Assembly: GCA_965228065.1 (NCBI GenBank)
Contig: OZ245788.1
Location: 1,612,001 to 1,676,000 of the forward strand
Reading direction: 5' to 3'
Origin: Sphingobium_A sp965228065
Lineage (GTDB): Bacteria; Pseudomonadota; Alphaproteobacteria; Sphingomonadales; Sphingomonadaceae
Length of the DNA: 64,000 nt
In this document: piece after piece, positions 16,705-26,098 of the stretch
Layout of the letters: each line of letters begins with the position of its first letter
Position numbering within the stretch: position 1 is the stretch's first letter
The notes under the pieces: model-generated
What the model was told of the DNA's origin: nothing
What the model saw: only the letters and a program-made list of their open reading frames with translations
Databases searched by the model: none
Program-made: the position numbers and the translations under genes

Positions 16705-17376
16705 TTAGAAGTCGGGCTTGTCGTAATGCGCGGGGGGCTGGATGCCCTCCATGCGTTCGGACAGCAAAGGCCGGAAACCCGGACGCGATTTCAGCCCCGC
16801 ATACCAGCGACGTGCCTGCTCATGGCCCTTGAAGTCGATGCCGCCCAGATAATCCGCCACCGACAGATGCGCCGCGGCGGAAAGATCGGCCAGGCTCAAG
16901 GTCGCGCCGGCCAGCCAGGTGCGGTGATCGAGCAGATAATCGAGATAGTCGAGATGGCGGTGCGCATTCTTCATCGCCTCGCGCAGGATCCGCGCATCGG
17001 GCGTCGCGCGGTGGACGAGCCGCTTGGTCATCCGCTCGAACATCAGCGGTGCCGTGACGTCGCCATAGAATTGCTGATCGCACCAGGCGACAAGGCGGCG
17101 GATTTCGGCGCGATTCGGCGCGGTGCCGTTGATCATCGGCGCCTTTTCGACGGTCTCTTCGAAATATTCGCAGATCGCGGCCGAATCCATCAGGACCAGT
17201 GCCTTTTCGCTCTCGACGACGACCGGAGTCTGGCCAGCCGGGTTCAGGTCGAAGAATTCGTCGCGCCGTTCCCAGGGATTTTCGCGGACGAGTTCATAGC
17301 CGATGCCCTTCTCCCCGAGGAGGAGGCGGACCTTGCGCGAGAACGGACAAAGGGGGAATTGGAAGAGCTGCCACAT
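16705..17376 (-). CDS. glutathione S-transferase family protein
   Basis: 223 residues. The N-terminal thioredoxin-like domain (LFQFPLCPFSRKVRLLLGEKGI, then NPAGQTPVVV, then MDSAAICEYFEE, the glutathione-binding cis-Pro and Ser segments) is followed by an all-helical C-terminal domain from about residue 90. The CPFS motif places a Cys/Ser at the N-terminal helix cap, as in beta/omega-type GSTs. Substrate unknown. Confidence 0.9.
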   Translation of the reverse strand: MWQLFQFPLCPFSRKVRLLLGEKGIGYELVRENPWERRDEFFDLNPAGQTPVVVESEKALVLMDSAAICEYFEETVEKAPMINGTAPNRAEIRRLVAWCDQQFYGDVTAPLMFERMTKRLVHRATPDARILREAMKNAHRHLDYLDYLLDHRTWLAGATLSLADLSAAAHLSVADYLGGIDFKGHEQARRWYAGLKSRPGFRPLLSERMEGIQPPAHYDKPDF

Positions 17377-17391
17377 GCGGGCGCGACCTTA

Positions 17392-17491
17392 GAGCCTGAT
17401 CGGTTGAGGTGGAAGCGCTTTGCGCTTTCAACGATGCCGTGAATCGGGCTCTCGCTACAAAGCCCTGAGCCTGATCGGTTGAGGTGGAAGC
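17392..17491. repeat. 25-bp exact direct repeat pair
   Basis: The 25-base unit beginning GAGCCTGATCGGTTGAGGTG occurs at 17392-17416 and again at 17467-17491, with 50 bases between. It lies in the gap between two leftward genes. The second copy is followed by GCTCAGG, which pairs with part of its own start. Purpose unknown; probably an intergenic repeat. Confidence 0.8.
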
Positions 17492-17525
17492 AGGCTCAGG
17501 TCAAATAGTTGAATCCCGTCAGCTC

Positions 17526-17993
17526 TCAATGATCCCAATCGTCGTCATAGCTGTCGTGGTGACGTGGCGGTGGAGCCTCGTCATAGGCTTGCGTGCCTCG
17601 GCCATCGGCATTTCTCAGCCGATGCTTGATGTTCGCCAATCGTGCGCGCAGTTCGGGCAGCATCGCCGTGAACTCGCTGGCCATGACGCCGGCCGCGCGG
17701 GTGGCGCGCCGCGTGTCGTCATGGATCCGCGCTTCGAAATTCGGATCGTCGCGTTCGACGCGGTCGCGCAGCGTGTCGCTGCGCCGCGCGTCGGAGAACG
17801 GATTGACCGCGCGTTCCACCGCGCCGACGCGCGTGTCGAGCAATGCCGCCACCGCGTCGGACACCCTGTCCGCCACCCCTTCCTGCACGATCGGACTGTC
17901 GAGCATGCCCGCGACATCGGCGGGCGCAGGACGCTGCGCCAATGCGGGCGTGGCGACGGAAAGGGCAATGATGGACACGAACAGGAAACGCAT
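17526..17993 (-). CDS. exported hypothetical protein
   Basis: 155 residues with a clear signal peptide (MRFLFVSIIALSVATPALAQ, cleavage after ALA or AQ). The mature part is short, charged and helical, and ends in a His/Asp-rich tail (PPPRHHDSYDDDWDH) that could bind metal. No family recognised with certainty. Confidence 0.75.
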   Translation of the reverse strand: MRFLFVSIIALSVATPALAQRPAPADVAGMLDSPIVQEGVADRVSDAVAALLDTRVGAVERAVNPFSDARRSDTLRDRVERDDPNFEARIHDDTRRATRAAGVMASEFTAMLPELRARLANIKHRLRNADGRGTQAYDEAPPPRHHDSYDDDWDH

Positions 17994-18070
17994 GACGAAT
18001 CTCCGTTACAGCGGTGGCCGTAATGGGCAGCCTGCGACTCTAGATACAGGAATCTGAGCGTGGCGTGAAT

Positions 18071-18088
18071 GGAGTGGGGCCCCACTCC
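18071..18088. repeat. perfect 18-bp palindrome
   Basis: GGAGTGGGGCCCCACTCC is a perfect self-complementary sequence between the 17526-17993 gene and gltB. It could be a protein-binding site or part of the neighbouring repeat cluster. Confidence 0.6.
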
Positions 18089-18095
18089 AATTCCC

Positions 18096-18163
18096 TTCGT
18101 GTCGAGCGAAGTCGAGACACGCAGCGCGGGCCTCAACGTCCCTCGACTTCGCTCGGGACGAAC
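18096..18163. repeat. inverted repeat with TCGAGCGAAGTCGA arms
   Basis: The left arm (TTCGTGTCGAGCGAAGTCGA) and right arm (TCGACTTCGCTCGGGACGAA) are near-complementary around a 26-base centre. Each arm is itself partly palindromic. It lies just downstream of gltB and could end its transcript. Confidence 0.7.
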
Positions 18164-18199
18164 GGTGGGAGGGGCGGATCTCGTGCCCGCCCGAACCCC

Positions 18200-21100
18200 C
18201 TACTCCGCCGCGACCATCTCCGTTTCCGCCTCACTCAACGGATGTTGCAGCCGCTCGAGCATCTCGCGCGGGCAGATCTGCCAGAAGGATCCGCGCACGC
18301 GGTCCCAATCGTCGAGCAGCGCGTTCGACCAGCGACTGTCGGTCGCCACCGAATGTTCGGCGATCAGCGACTTGAGCTTGGCTTCCCAATAGGGGGAGGC
18401 GAGGCGCTGCCAGATGATGCTGTCCGGATTGGCCGATCGTTCGAAATCGCCATGTTCGTCATAGACGAAGGCCATTCCGCCGGTCATGCCCGCGCCGAAA
18501 TTCTTGCCGACCGCGCCCAGGATCACCGCGGTGCCGCCGGTCATATATTCGCAGCCATTGGCGCCGCAGCCCTCGACCACCACGGTCGCGCCCGAATTGC
18601 GCACCGCGAACCGCTCGCCCGCCTGGCCGGCCGCGAACAATTTGCCCGAGGTCGCGCCATAGAGCACGGTGTTGCCGATGATCGTGTTGGCGTGGCTGTC
18701 GAGCGGCGAGCTGACCATCGGCCGCACCGTGATGATGCCGCCCGAAAGCCCCTTGCCGACATAGTCGTTGGCGTCGCCGAACACCTCCAGCGTGATGCCC
18801 TTGCACAGGAAGGCGCCGAGCGACTGGCCGGCCGAGCCGCGCAGGCGAACCTGAACATGGCCATCGGCAAGCGTCGACATGCCGTAACGGCGGACGATCT
18901 CCGACGAGAAGCGCGTGCCGACCGCGCGGTGCGTGTTGCGCACGGTATAGGTGAGCTGCATCTTCTCGCGGCGCTCGAACACCGCCTTGGCATCGGCGAT
19001 CATCTGCGCGTCGAGGCTGTCGGGAACTTCGTTGCGGAATCCCTCGATGTTGAAGCGGCGCTTGTCGTCGTCCGCGTCGACCTTCGCCAGGATCGGATTG
19101 AGATCGAGATCGTCGAGATGCTCGGCGCCGCGGCTGACCTGGCGGAGCAGTTCGGTGCGGCCGACGATCTCGTCCAGGCTGCGCACGCCCAGCCGCGCCA
19201 GGATCTCGCGGACCTCTTCCGCGATGAAGGTCATCAGGTTGATCACCTTTTCCGGCGTGCCGACGAACTTCGCGCGCAACTTGTCGTCCTGCGTGCAGAC
19301 GCCGACCGGGCAGGTGTTGCTGTGGCACTGGCGGACCATGATGCAGCCCATCGCGACGAGCGAAAGCGTGCCGATGCCGAATTCCTCGGCGCCGAGGATC
19401 GCGGCGATGACGATGTCGCGCCCGGTCTTCAGCCCGCCATCGGTGCGCAGTTTCACCCGGTGGCGCAAGCCGTTGAGCGTCAGCACCTGGTTGACTTCGG
19501 ACAGCCCCATTTCCCACGGCGTTCCGGCATATTTGACCGAAGTCTGCGGGCTGGCGCCGGTGCCGCCGACATGGCCGGCGACCAGGATCACGTCGGCATG
19601 CGCCTTCGCCACGCCCGCCGCGACCGTGCCGATGCCGGCGGACGAGACGAGCTTCACGCAGACGCGCGCGCGCGGATTGATCTGTTTCAGGTCGTAGATG
19701 AGCTGCGCCAGGTCCTCGATCGAATAGATGTCGTGATGCGGCGGCGGAGAGATCAGCGTCACACCGGGCGTTGCGTGGCGCAGCTTCGCGATGAACTCGG
19801 TCACCTTGAAACCGGGCAGCTGGCCGCCCTCGCCGGGCTTGGCGCCCTGTGCCACCTTGATCTCGATCTCCTCGCAGGCGCCGAGATATTCTGCGGTCAC
19901 GCCGAAGCGGCCTGACGCGATCTGCTTGATCACCGAATTGGCGTTGTCGCCATTCTCATAGGGGGTGTAGCGGGCGCTGTCCTCGCCGCCCTCACCCGAC
20001 ACCGCCTTGGCGCCGATGCGGTTCATCGCGATCGCCAGCGTCTCGTGCGCTTCGGGCGAAAGCGCGCCCAGCGACATGCCGGGGGTGACGAAGCGCTTGC
20101 GGATCTCGGTGATCGCCTCGACGCTGTCGATCTGGATGGCCTCACGCGCATAGTTGAACTCGAGCAGGTCGCGCAGATAGACCGGCGGCAGATCGCGCAC
20201 GCCGCGCGCGAACTGCAGATAGGTGGAATAGCTGTCGGTCGCGACTGCGGTCTGCAGCAGGTGCATCAGCTGCGCGGAATAGGCATGGGTCTCCCCGCCA
20301 TGGCGCTGGCGATAGAAGCCGCCGATCGGCAGGGTGACGACCGCCGGATCATAGGCCGCATCGTGGCGCAGCATCGCGTTGAGATGCAGCGACGAATAGC
20401 CCTCGCCCGAGATCTTGGCGGGCATGCCGGGGAAGAAATCGTTGACCAGCGCGCGCGACAGGCCGACCGCTTCGAAATTATAGCCGCCGCGATAGCTGGA
20501 GATCACCGCGATCCCCATTTTCGACATGATCTTGAGCAGGCCGTCGTCGACCGCCTTTTTGTGCCGCTTCAGGCACTCGTCGAACGACAGTTCGGCGAAC
20601 AGGCCGCGTTTATGGCGATCCACGATCGCGGCTTCGGCGAGATAGGCGTTCACCGTCGTCGCGCCGACGCCGATCAGCACCGCATAATAATGGGTATCGA
20701 GGCATTCGGCGGTGCGGATGTTGATCGATGCGTAGGATCGCAGGCCCCGCCGGACGAGATGCGTGTGCACCGCCGCCGCCGCCAGCACGCCGGCGATGCC
20801 GACGCGTTCCGCGCCGATCTGCTCGTCGGTCAGGAACAGTTCGCTGCGCCCTTCGCGCACCGCCTGTTCGGCTTCGGCACGGATGCGCTGGATCGCGGTG
20901 CGCAATCCGTCCGCGCCGCCGCCCTTGGGGAAAGTACAATCGATCTCCGCCGCCTGGCTGGCGAAATGCGTCTTCAGCTTCACCCATTCGGCGCAGGTGA
21001 GCACCGGCGAATCGAGCACGAGCACGCCGTCCTGGCGCACGCCCGAATCGAGGATGTTGGCCAGGTTCCCGAACCGCGTCTTCAGGCTCATCACCTGCGT

Positions 21101-22762
21101 TTCGCGCAGCGAATCGATCGGCGGGTTGGTGACCTGGCTGAAATTCTGGCGGAAGAACTGGCTGATGATGCGCGGCTTGTCCGAAATGACGGCAAGCGGC
21201 GTATCGTCGCCCATCGATCCGATCGCTTCCTTGGCGTCTTCCACCATCGGTGACAGGATCAGTTCCATATCCTCGAGCGTCTGGCCCGCCGCCACCTGGC
21301 GGCGCGTCAGGTCCGCGCGGTCGTAGACGGGCGTGGCCCAGCCCGGCGCGGCGCTGTCCGGGGCACCGGGCAGATCGTCCATCGTGAGGAACCGGCCGAC
21401 CAGATCGGCATAGGGGCGCTCGCCGGCGATGCGATCCTTGATCGCGCGATCGGCGTAGAGTGTGCCGCTGTCGAGATCGACCGCGATCATCTGGCCGGGG
21501 CCGAGGCGCCCCTTTTCGACGACCGCGCTTTCGGGAACGACGACCATGCCGGTCTCGGATCCCACGATCAGCAGATTGTCGACGGTGCGGGTGTAGCGCA
21601 GCGGGCGCAGCGCGTTGCGGTCCATGCCCGCGACAGCCCAGCGGCCATCGGTCATGGCCAGCGCCGCGGGGCCGTCCCACGGCTCCATCACCGATGCGAG
21701 ATACTGGTACATCGCCCGGTGATTGTCGGGCATGTCGTCGTCCGCCTGCCACGCTTCGGGCACCAGCATCAGCTTGGCGGTCGGCGCGTCGCGGCCGGAG
21801 CGGCAGATCGCCTCGAACACCGCGTCGAGCGCGGCGGTGTCGGATGCGCCCGCCGGGATCACCGGCTTGATGTCCTCCGAATTGTCGCCGAAGGCCAGGC
21901 TGGCCATCTTGATCTCGTGGCTCTTCATCCAGTTCTTGTTGCCGCGGATCGTGTTGATCTCGCCATTATGGGCGAGGTTGCGGAACGGCTGGGCCAGCCA
22001 CCATTGCGGGAAGGTGTTGGTGGAATAACGCTGGTGGAAGATCGCGACGCGGCTCTCGAACCGCTCGTCGGTCAGGTCGGGATAGAAGACCGACAGGCTC
22101 TCCGCCAGGAACAGCCCCTTGTAGATGATCGAGCGGCACGACAGCGAACAGATGTAAAAGCCCGAGATCTGTGCCTCGATCACCTTCTTCTCGATGCGGC
22201 GGCGGACGAGATAGAGATTCTTCTCGAACTCGGTGGCATCCTGCGCGTCGGGAAGCGGCCCCGCGATCATGATCTGCTCGATCTCCGGCCGTGTCTCCTG
22301 CGCCTTGCGGCCGATCACGGAGACGTCGACGGGCACCTGGCGCCAGCCATAGATGGTGTAGCCGGCCTCGATGATCTCGCTCTCGACGATGGTGCGGCAC
22401 GTCTCCTGCGCGCCCAGATCGGTGCGCGGCAGGAAGATCATGCCGACCGCCAGCCGGTTCGGCATCGGCCGGTGGCCCGAATCGGCGATCGCGTCGTCGA
22501 AGAAGCGGACGGGCAGGTCCACATGGATGCCGGCGCCGTCGCCGGTCTTGCCATCGGCATCGACGGCGCCGCGGTGCCACACCGCCTTCAGCGCATCGAC
22601 TGCGGAGGCGACGACGCGGCGCGAGGGGCGCCCGTCGGTCGCCGCGACCAGGCCGACGCCGCATGCGTCGCTTTCGAATTCGGGGCGATACATGCCGAAT
22701 TCGGCGATGCGCGCGCGCTCCGCTTCGCTTGCCATCAGATCAGTGCGTTCGGTCATGACCAT
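18200..22762 (-). CDS. gltB: glutamate synthase (NADPH) large subunit
   Basis: 1520-residue GOGAT alpha subunit making glutamate from 2-oxoglutarate and glutamine. The class II glutaminase domain begins after a propeptide of about 33 residues: FESDACGVGL puts the nucleophile Cys at residue 34. A central domain, the FMN-binding synthase domain, the 3Fe-4S site (CHSNTCPVGVC) and a C-terminal beta-helix GXGXG domain (GANGCEYMTGGTAVILG) follow in order. The start is ATG 22762 or 22756; both overlap the end of the DUF2059 gene. Its partner gltD is two genes upstream. Confidence 0.97.
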   Translation of the reverse strand: MVMTERTDLMASEAERARIAEFGMYRPEFESDACGVGLVAATDGRPSRRVVASAVDALKAVWHRGAVDADGKTGDGAGIHVDLPVRFFDDAIADSGHRPMPNRLAVGMIFLPRTDLGAQETCRTIVESEIIEAGYTIYGWRQVPVDVSVIGRKAQETRPEIEQIMIAGPLPDAQDATEFEKNLYLVRRRIEKKVIEAQISGFYICSLSCRSIIYKGLFLAESLSVFYPDLTDERFESRVAIFHQRYSTNTFPQWWLAQPFRNLAHNGEINTIRGNKNWMKSHEIKMASLAFGDNSEDIKPVIPAGASDTAALDAVFEAICRSGRDAPTAKLMLVPEAWQADDDMPDNHRAMYQYLASVMEPWDGPAALAMTDGRWAVAGMDRNALRPLRYTRTVDNLLIVGSETGMVVVPESAVVEKGRLGPGQMIAVDLDSGTLYADRAIKDRIAGERPYADLVGRFLTMDDLPGAPDSAAPGWATPVYDRADLTRRQVAAGQTLEDMELILSPMVEDAKEAIGSMGDDTPLAVISDKPRIISQFFRQNFSQVTNPPIDSLRETQVMSLKTRFGNLANILDSGVRQDGVLVLDSPVLTCAEWVKLKTHFASQAAEIDCTFPKGGGADGLRTAIQRIRAEAEQAVREGRSELFLTDEQIGAERVGIAGVLAAAAVHTHLVRRGLRSYASINIRTAECLDTHYYAVLIGVGATTVNAYLAEAAIVDRHKRGLFAELSFDECLKRHKKAVDDGLLKIMSKMGIAVISSYRGGYNFEAVGLSRALVNDFFPGMPAKISGEGYSSLHLNAMLRHDAAYDPAVVTLPIGGFYRQRHGGETHAYSAQLMHLLQTAVATDSYSTYLQFARGVRDLPPVYLRDLLEFNYAREAIQIDSVEAITEIRKRFVTPGMSLGALSPEAHETLAIAMNRIGAKAVSGEGGEDSARYTPYENGDNANSVIKQIASGRFGVTAEYLGACEEIEIKVAQGAKPGEGGQLPGFKVTEFIAKLRHATPGVTLISPPPHHDIYSIEDLAQLIYDLKQINPRARVCVKLVSSAGIGTVAAGVAKAHADVILVAGHVGGTGASPQTSVKYAGTPWEMGLSEVNQVLTLNGLRHRVKLRTDGGLKTGRDIVIAAILGAEEFGIGTLSLVAMGCIMVRQCHSNTCPVGVCTQDDKLRAKFVGTPEKVINLMTFIAEEVREILARLGVRSLDEIVGRTELLRQVSRGAEHLDDLDLNPILAKVDADDDKRRFNIEGFRNEVPDSLDAQMIADAKAVFERREKMQLTYTVRNTHRAVGTRFSSEIVRRYGMSTLADGHVQVRLRGSAGQSLGAFLCKGITLEVFGDANDYVGKGLSGGIITVRPMVSSPLDSHANTIIGNTVLYGATSGKLFAAGQAGERFAVRNSGATVVVEGCGANGCEYMTGGTAVILGAVGKNFGAGMTGGMAFVYDEHGDFERSANPDSIIWQRLASPYWEAKLKSLIAEHSVATDSRWSNALLDDWDRVRGSFWQICPREMLERLQHPLSEAETEMVAAE

Positions 22763-23510
22763 CGCCTTCTTCGTCTTCGGGATCGGCGCGGTCGCGCAGA
22801 TCGCTTTCCTTCACGCCCAGCAATGCGGTGAGCTTCGCGCGCTCGGCATCGGTCAGATCCGATTGCTTGCGCGCGGGCGGCAGATGCGCGGTGGCATCCT
22901 TCATCGCCTTCACCATGTCGGGCATCTTCTTCATCAGCTCGGGTACCATGGTCTGCATTTCGCCCATGACCTCCGGATCCATGTAGAGCAGCATCGATTC
23001 GGCGGCGTAGACGCTGCCCGTCGGCGTATCGAAGAAACGGCCGAGATCGGCGAGCTGCGCCGCGCTGAACTTGCGGGCATAAGCGCGCGCCAGCCCGGCA
23101 CGGAAGCGCGGCTCCATCTGCTCCATCACGCCGGTCATCGATGCCATCATCGCGCGCATGCCGATCTGCGACCGTTCGCGGAAATGGGGATCGTAGATCG
23201 CCATGATCTCGGCGAGCGAGGTCTTGTCCATCTTGCCGATCTGCTCGGGGGCGAGCCCGCCCATCTGCGCAAGCTCGGCGACGGGCATGTCCATCATGCT
23301 ATCCATCATGCCGCCCATCAGCTTGTCCATGGTCTGGCCCATCATCCGCTTGTACGTGCCGACGGGGAAAACCTTGGCGACCACCACCGTTGCGGCATCG
23401 AGCTGCGCGGCGGGGATGGGGGCCGGGGCGGGTGCCTTGTCCTGCGCCTGCGCGGTGAGCGGCGTCAGTGCGAGCATGGCCGCGCCCAGCAGGAATATGC
23501 CGCGCATCAC
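22740..23510 (-). CDS. exported DUF2059-domain protein
   Basis: 256 residues with a signal peptide (MRGIFLLGAAMLALTPLTAQA). The mature protein is helical, Met-rich (GQTMDKLMGGMMDSMMDM) and contains FSAAQLADLGRFFDTPTGSVYA, the hallmark of DUF2059. Role unknown. It is embedded between gltD and gltB with overlaps on both sides (ATGA at the gltD stop, 23 bases with gltB), so it must be co-expressed with them although it is exported and they are cytosolic. Confidence 0.88.
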   Translation of the reverse strand: MMRGIFLLGAAMLALTPLTAQAQDKAPAPAPIPAAQLDAATVVVAKVFPVGTYKRMMGQTMDKLMGGMMDSMMDMPVAELAQMGGLAPEQIGKMDKTSLAEIMAIYDPHFRERSQIGMRAMMASMTGVMEQMEPRFRAGLARAYARKFSAAQLADLGRFFDTPTGSVYAAESMLLYMDPEVMGEMQTMVPELMKKMPDMVKAMKDATAHLPPARKQSDLTDAERAKLTALLGVKESDLRDRADPEDEEGDGHDRTH

Positions 23511-24964
23511 GCCGCAACCTTCGCGCGCACCACCGGCGCGGCGGCCTTCTTCGCTTTCAGATAGCCATGCATATGCTCGGCCACGTCGCGGCCATCACGG
23601 ATCGCCCAGACGACCAGGCTCGCGCCGCGAACGATGTCGCCCGCCGCGAACACGCCGTCCAGCGATGTCTGCATCGTCTTGTGATCGACGCGCAGCGTGC
23701 CCCAGCGCGTGACCGACAATTCCTCCGCGCCGAACAGGCGGGGCAGATCCTCGGCATCGAAGCCCAGGGCCTTCACCACCATATCGGCATCCAGCCGGAA
23801 TTCGCTGCCCGGATCGGGCTCCGGCGCGCGGCGGCCCGATGCGTCGGCGGCGCCCAGCCGCATCTTCGTCGCGCGCACGCCCGACACCGCATCGATGCCG
23901 TCGAACGCCTCGGGGGCGGAGAGCCAGACGAATTCGACGCCTTCCTCCTCCGCATTGCGCACTTCATTCTGCGATCCCGGCATATTGGCGCGATCGCGGC
24001 GATAGAGGCATTTGACCGACTTCGCGCCCTGGCGCACCGCGGTGCGGACGCAATCCATCGCAGTATCGCCGCCGCCGATCACGACGACGTTCTTGCCCGC
24101 CGCATTGAGCGCGCCGCTCTCGAATTCGGGAACGCTGTCGCCAAAGCTCTTGCGGTTGGATGCGATCAGATAATCGAGCGATTCGATCACGCCCGGCGCA
24201 CCGACGCCCGGCGCCTTGATCGCGCGCGCCTTGTACACGCCGGTTGCGACCAGCAGCGCGTCATGCCGTTCGCGCAACTCGCCCAACGTCGCATCGCGGC
24301 CCACCGCGAATCCCTGATGAAAGACGATGCCGCCCGCGGCCAGCCGCTCGACGCGGCGCATCACCACCGGCTTTTCCAGCTTGAAGCCTGGAATGCCATA
24401 GGTCAGCAGCCCGCCGGCGCGATCGTGCCGGTCATAGACATGCACCTCATAGCCTTCGCGGCGCAGCAGCTCGGCGGTGGTCAGCCCCGCGGGGCCCGCG
24501 CCGATGATGCCGACCGACTGGCCTTTGGCCGCACCGGGCACCAGCGGCTCCACCCAGCCTTCTTCCCAGGCGGTGTCGGTGATGAATTTCTCGACCGATC
24601 CGATGGTGACGGCGCCGTGGCCGGAGAATTCGATGACGCAATTGCCCTCGCACAGCCGGTCCTGCGGACAGATGCGGCCGCAGATCTCGGGCATGGTCGA
24701 TGTCGCGTTGCTCAGCTCATAGGCTTCGCGCAGCCGACCCTCGGCGGTCAGGCGCAGCCAGTCCGGGATATGATTGTGCAGCGGGCAATGGACCGAGCAA
24801 TAGGGGACACCGCATTGCGAGCAGCGCGACGACTGCTCCTCGGCCTTCACCACTTCATATTTGCGCGCGATCTCGTTGAAATCGGCGGCGCGTTCGGCGG
24901 CCTCGCGCTTGGGCGGATAAGCCTGCCCGCGTCCCACGAATTTCAGCATTGGATTGTCGGCCAT
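23507..24964 (-). CDS. gltD: glutamate synthase small subunit
   Basis: 485-residue GOGAT beta subunit that takes electrons from NADPH via FAD and passes them through Fe-S clusters to GltB. N-terminal cysteine motifs CSQCGVPYCSVHCP and CGRICPQDRLCEGNC bind two 4Fe-4S clusters. Two Rossmann folds follow: GAGPAGLTTAELL (FAD) and VIGGGDTAMDC (NADPH), with the C-terminal GVFAAGDIVRGASL. First gene of the gltD-DUF2059-gltB operon. Confidence 0.97.
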   Translation of the reverse strand: MADNPMLKFVGRGQAYPPKREAAERAADFNEIARKYEVVKAEEQSSRCSQCGVPYCSVHCPLHNHIPDWLRLTAEGRLREAYELSNATSTMPEICGRICPQDRLCEGNCVIEFSGHGAVTIGSVEKFITDTAWEEGWVEPLVPGAAKGQSVGIIGAGPAGLTTAELLRREGYEVHVYDRHDRAGGLLTYGIPGFKLEKPVVMRRVERLAAGGIVFHQGFAVGRDATLGELRERHDALLVATGVYKARAIKAPGVGAPGVIESLDYLIASNRKSFGDSVPEFESGALNAAGKNVVVIGGGDTAMDCVRTAVRQGAKSVKCLYRRDRANMPGSQNEVRNAEEEGVEFVWLSAPEAFDGIDAVSGVRATKMRLGAADASGRRAPEPDPGSEFRLDADMVVKALGFDAEDLPRLFGAEELSVTRWGTLRVDHKTMQTSLDGVFAAGDIVRGASLVVWAIRDGRDVAEHMHGYLKAKKAAAPVVRAKVAA

Positions 24965-25124
24965 ATCGCGTCCCCGGCTTTACCGGAGTCGCCATAGAGC
25001 GAAAATCCGCAGAGTCACGCGGATTCTGCTATTTAAGACAGCAAGGCTTACCTATTTTAACGCGCTCCGGCCTCTTTTCATCTCATGCCCGTCACGAGCA
25101 ACAAAATTATAGGCCGTTTCGGTC

Positions 25125-25928
25125 CTATCTCATCACCAGCCATACCGCCGCAACGAGGCCCAGCGCGATGCGATACCAGGCAAAGGGCGCGAAACCGTAG
25201 CGCGAGACCACGGCGACGAACGCCTTCACCACGGCCAGCGCGACCAGGAAGGCGGCGGTGAAGCCGATCGCGATCGCGCCCAGATCGTCCATGCTCAGCA
25301 GCGCGCGATCCTTCCAAAGGGCATAGGCGGTCGCGGCGATCATCGTCGGCACCGCCAGGAAGAAACTGAACTCCGCGGCGGTCTTGCGCTCCACGCCCAT
25401 CAGCAGCGCGCCCATGATCGTTGCGCCCGATCGGCTGACGCCCGGCACCATCGCGAGACACTGGACGATGCCGATGCCCGTCGCGGTCTTTAGCGGAATG
25501 GCCTCGACGCTGTCATATCGGGCATGTTTCACCATGCGCTCGATCACGAGGATCGCGATGCCGCCCAGTACCAGCATCACCGCGACGATCATCGGCGTCT
25601 GGATCGCGGCGCGGATCGCGTCATAGGCGACCACGCCGATCGCGAGTGCGGGCAGGAAGCCCAATATGATGTTGCGGGTGAACGCGATCGCGCCCGTATC
25701 GCGCGCCACCAGCCCCTTGGCGATTCCCCAGAACCGTCCCCAATAGGCAACGAGCACCGCCAGGATCGCGCCGAGTTGGATCGCGATCTTGAACGCGACC
25801 GATGAGTCGCCCTCGAAGCCAAGCAGCGAGCTGGCGAGGATCAGATGGCCGGTGGACGAGACCGGCAGGAATTCGGTGAGCCCCTCGAGAATGCCGAGCA
25901 GGATATAGGTGAGGGTGTCGGATGCCAT
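25125..25928 (-). CDS. uppP: undecaprenyl-diphosphate phosphatase
   Basis: 267-residue membrane enzyme (BacA/UppP) that dephosphorylates undecaprenyl pyrophosphate to recycle the cell-wall lipid carrier; overexpression confers bacitracin resistance in other species. Both catalytic motifs are present: LEGLTEFLPVSSTGHL near residue 14 and the PGVSRSGATI motif at about residue 160. About eight helices, family-typical length. Confidence 0.96.
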   Translation of the reverse strand: MASDTLTYILLGILEGLTEFLPVSSTGHLILASSLLGFEGDSSVAFKIAIQLGAILAVLVAYWGRFWGIAKGLVARDTGAIAFTRNIILGFLPALAIGVVAYDAIRAAIQTPMIVAVMLVLGGIAILVIERMVKHARYDSVEAIPLKTATGIGIVQCLAMVPGVSRSGATIMGALLMGVERKTAAEFSFFLAVPTMIAATAYALWKDRALLSMDDLGAIAIGFTAAFLVALAVVKAFVAVVSRYGFAPFAWYRIALGLVAAVWLVMR

Positions 25929-26098
25929 TGCTGCGTTCGCCTTGCCGGGAAACGCGCCCGCCGCCAGCCGGCGCCGGACGCATCGAGGGAGGGCGAACGT
26001 CTATCGCCCTGCCGACGGCGAAGTCGAGTGCGGAATTGGTGCAGGCATGATGCAGGCCGGCGCGCGAGCATATGGCTCGCCACGCCCGCCATGCGGGA

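Noticed and set aside
18065..19915. 616-codon rightward frame
   Set aside because: Antisense to gltB, with shadow-type Arg/His/Asp-rich composition.
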